Assembly (NCBI GenBank): GCA_026989275.1
Contig: JALSJQ010000011.1
Coordinates: 35,153-99,152, forward strand
Length of the DNA stretch: 64,000 nucleotides
Source of the DNA: Albidovulum sp.
GTDB lineage: Bacteria > Pseudomonadota > Alphaproteobacteria > Rhodobacterales > Rhodobacteraceae
Direction: 5' to 3'
The position numbers and the translations under genes were made by a program. Under the pieces are notes generated by a model, which searched no databases, had not been told where the DNA came from, and was given only the letters and a program-made list of their open reading frames with translations. Of the stretch, positions 60,458-64,000 are shown piece after piece (position 1 is the first letter of the stretch; each line of letters starts with the position of its first letter).

Positions 60458-62149
60458 ATGGACATCAAGCGCATTTCACCCGATTTCGCCGTTTCCGAGC
60501 AGATCACGCCTGCCGACGTGGCCGAGCTGGCGCGGCAGGGCTTCTGCACCATCATCTGCAACCGCCCCGACGGCGAGAGCGACGACCAGCCCGCCGCCGA
60601 CGCCGTGGCCCGGGCCGCCGAGGAGGCCGGCATCGCCTTTCGCTACCTGCCGGTGAAGGGCGGCGAGATCGGCCCCGAGCAGATCGCCGCCTTCGGGAAG
60701 CTTCTTGCGGACAACAAGGCGCCGATCCTCGCCTATTGCCGCACCGGCACCCGGTCGATCACCCTGTGGTCGCTGGTCAACGCACCGCGGCTGCGCCCGG
60801 AAGTGCTGCTCGCGACGGCGGAGAATGCCGGCTACGATCTCTCCCGTCTCGCCGAGGAGTTTGCCGCCCTTCACGAGAACCGGCCCTTCAACCTCTCGGC
60901 CGAGCATCACGATATCGTCATCATCGGCGGCGGCGCGGCCGGGCTCGCGACGGCAGGCTCCCTTCTCAGGCGCAACCCCGATCTCGACATCGCCGTCGTC
61001 GAACCGCGGGACGAGCATTACTACCAGCCGGGCTGGACGCTGGTCGGCGCCGGCGTCTTCACCCGCAACCAGACCCGCAAGCCGATGGCCGCCGTCATGC
61101 CGAAGGGCGTGAAGTGGATCCGCCTGGCGGCCGCGGCCTTCCTGCCCGAACAGGACGAGGTGATTCTCGAGAACGGCGAGGTGCTCTCCTACAAGCAGCT
61201 CGTGGTCGCGCCCGGCATCAAGCTCGACTGGGACCGGATCGAGGGGCTGCGCGAAACCCTCGGCCGGAACGGCGTGACCTCGAACTACACCTGGGACACC
61301 GCCCCCTACACCTGGGAGCTGGTGAAGGGGCTGGGGAGGGGCCGCGCCATCTTCACCCAGCCGCCGATGCCGATCAAATGTGCCGGCGCACCACAGAAGG
61401 TGATGTATCTCTCGGCCGATTACTGGCATCGCAAGGGCCGGCTGAAGGACATCGAGATCGAATTCTACAATACCGGCGCCGTTCTCTTCGGCGTGCAGGA
61501 ATACGTGCCGGCACTCGAGGAATACGTCCGCAAATACGACGCCAGGCTCCATTTCGGCCACACGCTGGTGAAGGTCGATGGCGAGAACAGGGTCGCGACA
61601 TTCGAGGTGACGGACGAAAACGGCCCCCGGACCGTCGAGCGCACATTCGACATGCTCCACGTCTCGCCGCCGCAGACCGCGCCCGACTTCATTCGCATCT
61701 CGCCGCTCGCCAACGAGGCCGGCTGGGTCGATGTCGATCAGTTCACCCTGCGTCACACACGCTATCCGAACGTCTGGAGCCTCGGCGACGCCTCCTCGGC
61801 GCCGAACGCCAAGACCGCCGCCGCCGTGCGCAAGCAGGCGCCGGTCGTGGCCGAGAACATCGTGGCGGTGATGGCCGGGGGCGAACCGGTCGTCGGCTAC
61901 AACGGCTACGGCTCCTGCCCGCTGACGGTGGAACGCGGCAGGATCGTCCTTGCGGAATTCGCCTATGGCGGCAGGCTCGATCCGAGTTTCCCGTCCTTCA
62001 TCCTCGACGGGCGCAAGCCGACGCGGCTCGCCTGGTTCATGAAGGAGAAGCTGCTGCCGCCGATGTACTGGTATCTGATGTTCCGCGGCCATGAATGGCT
62101 CGCCGAGCCCCAGCCGCTGAACGAGCTGGTCCCGGCCGTGGCCGAGTGA
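60458..62149 (+). CDS. DUF442 rhodanese/phosphatase-like domain fused to sulfide:quinone oxidoreductase-like flavoprotein
   Basis: A 563-residue fusion. Residues 1-145 form a TIGR01244/DUF442 domain with the active loop Y-C94-RTGTR99-S, of the protein-tyrosine-phosphatase-like/persulfide-handling kind seen in BLH proteins. Residues 150-563 form a flavoprotein close to sulfide:quinone oxidoreductase type II: FAD motif GGGAAG (157-162), and redox cysteines C308 (PIKCAG) and C487 (GSCPLT). It would oxidise sulfide and pass electrons to quinone, with the N-terminal domain taking the sulfane sulfur. Substrate assignment is by family. AGGAGG precedes the ATG. Confidence 0.88.
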   Translation: MDIKRISPDFAVSEQITPADVAELARQGFCTIICNRPDGESDDQPAADAVARAAEEAGIAFRYLPVKGGEIGPEQIAAFGKLLADNKAPILAYCRTGTRSITLWSLVNAPRLRPEVLLATAENAGYDLSRLAEEFAALHENRPFNLSAEHHDIVIIGGGAAGLATAGSLLRRNPDLDIAVVEPRDEHYYQPGWTLVGAGVFTRNQTRKPMAAVMPKGVKWIRLAAAAFLPEQDEVILENGEVLSYKQLVVAPGIKLDWDRIEGLRETLGRNGVTSNYTWDTAPYTWELVKGLGRGRAIFTQPPMPIKCAGAPQKVMYLSADYWHRKGRLKDIEIEFYNTGAVLFGVQEYVPALEEYVRKYDARLHFGHTLVKVDGENRVATFEVTDENGPRTVERTFDMLHVSPPQTAPDFIRISPLANEAGWVDVDQFTLRHTRYPNVWSLGDASSAPNAKTAAAVRKQAPVVAENIVAVMAGGEPVVGYNGYGSCPLTVERGRIVLAEFAYGGRLDPSFPSFILDGRKPTRLAWFMKEKLLPPMYWYLMFRGHEWLAEPQPLNELVPAVAE

Positions 62150-62160
62150 TCGGCCCGGCA

Positions 62161-62221
62161 GGACACGTCCCGTCCCGTGTCCCCCCGGCCATGCCCGTCC
62201 TCCTCCCGCGGGCATGGCCGG
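62161..62221. terminator. Tandem hairpins between the SQR-type and nsrR-like genes
   Basis: A 7-bp stem (62161-62182) is followed by a perfect 13-bp stem CCGGCCATGCCCG/CGGGCATGGCCGG (62185-62221). They lie in the 203-base convergent gap and probably end transcription from both sides, although no U-tract is seen. Confidence 0.55.
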
Positions 62222-62352
62222 ACCGGGGCGGACGGGATCGGAAGAAAGACGAGGAAACACCTCCCCGAAGGGGAGCCTGCCGTTTCAGGTTCAGGAAAGG
62301 CGGAAGGATGCAGAGCGGTGGCACGAAAGAAGGCCGGAAGCGGAGCGCGGGC

Positions 62353-62859
62353 TCAGCCCTCGCCGCCCTCCGGTCGCGGCGCGTGCCCGTCTCCCGCCCC
62401 TTCGGCCGACGGGGCGAGGTCGGGAAGGTGCAGTGCCAGCCGGCCCAGAAGCGCATCGCGATTGGCGGAAATGTCGGCGATCGTGACCCTGTCGAGCACC
62501 TCGAAGAAGGCACGGGTGGCGCGGTTGATCGCGCCCGACAGCCTGCACACGCCGAAAAGCGGGCAGGTGTTCGTCGTCGGGTTGAAGCACTCGACCACCT
62601 CGATCGGCCCCTCGGTCAGTCGCAGCACCTCGCCGACGGTGATGTCCCCCGCCGGCCGCGCGAGACGGAAGCCGCCGCCGCGTCCGCGCACCGTTTCGAG
62701 AAACCCCGCCTGCCCGAGCTCGTGCACGATCTTCGTGATGTGGGAATTGCTCAGCCTGTGGGCATTCGCCACCATCGCCACCGTCGTCAGTCGCGGATGG
62801 CGCAGCGCCGCCATCTGCAGGGTTCTGAGCGCATAGTTCGAATAGGACGTCAGCTTCAC
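62353..62859 (-). CDS. nsrR: Rrf2 family Fe-S regulator, NsrR-like
   Basis: A 168-residue Rrf2 protein: winged helix (LTSYSNYALRTLQMA, LSNSHITKIVHELGQAGFLETVRGRGGGF) and three cluster cysteines C91, C99 and C105. E. coli NsrR has C91, C96 and C102. The H-x-C-spaced IscR pattern is not followed. NsrR senses NO through its cluster and represses NO-defence genes. Divergence from cydA fits, since bd oxidase resists NO. It could be another Rrf2 sensor such as RirA; NsrR is the best guess. A hydrophilic tail (about 145-168) is unlike other family members. Confidence 0.8.
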   Translation of the reverse strand: MKLTSYSNYALRTLQMAALRHPRLTTVAMVANAHRLSNSHITKIVHELGQAGFLETVRGRGGGFRLARPAGDITVGEVLRLTEGPIEVVECFNPTTNTCPLFGVCRLSGAINRATRAFFEVLDRVTIADISANRDALLGRLALHLPDLAPSAEGAGDGHAPRPEGGEG

Positions 62860-62970
62860 GAAATTTCTCCCCCGGACTGGCGTTTCCTCCTATCATGTTC
62901 ATCGGCCGGCCTCCATATGGGGGCGGCGCGGCGCCATGCCCCGGCATGGGCCTCAACAGGAGAGTGACAG

Positions 62971-64000
62971 ATGTTCGGTTTCGAAGCACTGGACCTCGCC
63001 CGTTTCCAGTTCGCCTTCACGGTGATCTTCCACATCGTGTTCCCGGCGTTCTCGATCGGGCTTGCCAGCTATCTCGCCGTCCTCAACGGCCTGCACCTCA
63101 TCACCGGCCGCGAGGCCTATCTCAGGGTGTTCAACTACTGGAAGACCATCTTTGCCGTCGGCTTTGGCATGGGAGTCGTCTCGGGCATCGTCATGTCCTA
63201 CCAGTTCGGCACCAACTGGGCGGTCTTCTCCGACAAGACCGGGCCGGTTCTCGGCCCGATGCTGGGCTATGAAGTGCTCTCGGCCTTCTTCCTCGAGGCC
63301 GGTTTCCTCGGGGTGATGCTGTTCGGGCGCGAGAAGGTCGGCCCGAAGCTGCACTTCCTCGCCACGGCGATGGTCGCCCTCGGCACCTTCTTCTCGGCCT
63401 TCTGGATCCTCTCGGTGAACTCCTGGATGCAGACCCCGACCGGCTACACCATCAACGAGGCCGGGCAGTTCGTGCCCGAAAGCTGGCTCGAGGTGATCTT
63501 CAACCCGTCCTTCCCCTATCGTCTCGTGCACATGCTGCTCGCCTCCTACCTCACCACCGCCCTCGTGGTCGGTGCGGTCGGGGCGTGGCATGTGCTGCGC
63601 GACCGCTCGAACGACAGCGCCCGGCTCATGCTGTCGATGTCGGTCTGGATGCTGCTCTTCACCGCGCCGCTGCAGATCCTCGCCGGTGACGCCCACGGCC
63701 TCAACACCCTCGAGTATCAGCCGGCCAAGGTGGCGGCGATGGAGGGCCATTTCGAGGGCCACCCGAACGGCGGCGCACCGCTCATCCTCTTCGGCATTCC
63801 CGACGACGAGGCCGAGACGGTGCATTACGCGGTGGAGATCCCCTATCTCTCGTCGCTGATCCTCACCCATGACCTGACCTCGCCGCTCAAGGGGCTCAAG
63901 GACTTCCCGAAGGAAGACCGTCCTCCGGCCGAGATCGTCTTCTGGAGTTTCCGGGTGATGGTCGGACTCGGCTTCGCCATGCTGTTCCTCGGCCTGTGGG
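62971..64000 (+). CDS. cydA: Cytochrome bd-type quinol oxidase subunit I, N-terminal part (truncated by window edge)
   Basis: The first 343 codons of CydA/CioA, the haem-bearing subunit of the bd oxidase that reduces O2 with quinol without pumping protons. Haem-ligand H21 (FHIVFPAF), E101 and E109 (the acidic pair in the YEVLSAFFLEAG helix) and H187 (YRLVHMLL) match H19, E99, E107 and H186 of E. coli. A GDAHG motif begins the Q-loop, which appears short, as in cyanide-insensitive CioA types. The ATG at 62971 has AGGAGAG 6 bases upstream. No FNR box is seen in the 111-base divergent region with nsrR. Confidence 0.95.
   Translation, partial: MFGFEALDLARFQFAFTVIFHIVFPAFSIGLASYLAVLNGLHLITGREAYLRVFNYWKTIFAVGFGMGVVSGIVMSYQFGTNWAVFSDKTGPVLGPMLGYEVLSAFFLEAGFLGVMLFGREKVGPKLHFLATAMVALGTFFSAFWILSVNSWMQTPTGYTINEAGQFVPESWLEVIFNPSFPYRLVHMLLASYLTTALVVGAVGAWHVLRDRSNDSARLMLSMSVWMLLFTAPLQILAGDAHGLNTLEYQPAKVAAMEGHFEGHPNGGAPLILFGIPDDEAETVHYAVEIPYLSSLILTHDLTSPLKGLKDFPKEDRPPAEIVFWSFRVMVGLGFAMLFLGLW

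Noticed and set aside
62860..62970. FNR box or NsrR palindrome in front of cydA
   Set aside because: No TTGAT-N4-ATCAA or AAGATGC-type palindrome was found on reading the gap.

Overview
The window is GC-rich DNA (roughly two thirds G+C by eye) from an alphaproteobacterium, most likely of the Rhodobacterales/Paracoccaceae type. The evidence is conserved gene order and family content: MipZ, the mitofilin-like/HemY-like pair next to hemD, an NDUFA9-like protein beside uppP, the kdsD-lptC-lptA-lptB-hpf-ptsN block, the ffh-chorismate mutase-rpsP-rimM-trmD-rplS-rpmE block, the split atpI-B-E-F'-F operon, and a Paracoccus-like nar locus with a cluster-less FNR-family regulator. I see no phage, insertion sequence, CRISPR array or plasmid gene. 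Coding density is about 95 percent.

Layout. 1-7.1 kb (minus): gltD, a Gfa/CENP-V zinc protein, gltB and the start of mtgA (cut by the left edge). 7.3-14.4 kb (mainly plus): uppP, the NDUFA9-like gene (minus), tRNA-Leu(CAG), a short RNase D, and the LPS block kdsD-lptC-lptA-lptB followed by hpf and ptsN. The rpoN gene often found between lptB and hpf is absent. 14.5-21.9 kb (minus): a surface-polysaccharide set, namely galU, galE, three glycosyltransferases and a protein with two sulfotransferase modules. The galU promoter is overlapped by a perfect 16-bp palindrome. 22.1-25.0 kb (minus): tsaD-gpsA-yciI-EVE. 25.0-29.2 kb (plus): hemD, a mitofilin-like protein, a HemY-like TPR protein with a C-terminal zinc ribbon, and tRNA-Thr(CGT).

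29.4-40.3 kb is a complete respiratory nitrate-reduction locus: a NarR-like regulator diverges from narK1-narK2-narG-narH-narJ-narI. The intergenic region carries a perfect FNR box, a second FNR-like box and a further inverted repeat. 40.4-49.7 kb (minus) looks like one catabolic unit: an RpiR/MurR-type regulator, a TAXI solute-binding protein, a large fused TRAP permease, a universal stress protein, a class III aminotransferase and a bifunctional enoyl-CoA hydratase/3-hydroxyacyl-CoA dehydrogenase. Its substrate cannot be read from the sequence.

50.0-52.7 kb (minus) is the ATP synthase Fo operon, with a recognisable promoter and a strong terminator. 53.0-59.2 kb (plus) holds an ArsR-type regulator, ffh, chorismate mutase, rpsP, bluB (a B12 lower-ligand gene placed inside a ribosomal block), rimM, an unknown membrane protein, trmD, rplS and rpmE. 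59.4-64.0 kb carries mipZ, a fused DUF442/rhodanese-like plus sulfide:quinone oxidoreductase-like protein, an NsrR-like Rrf2 regulator, and the divergent start of cydA (cut by the right edge). Together the nar, sulfide-oxidation and bd-oxidase genes describe a facultatively anaerobic, nitrate-respiring cell that handles nitrite/NO and sulfide.
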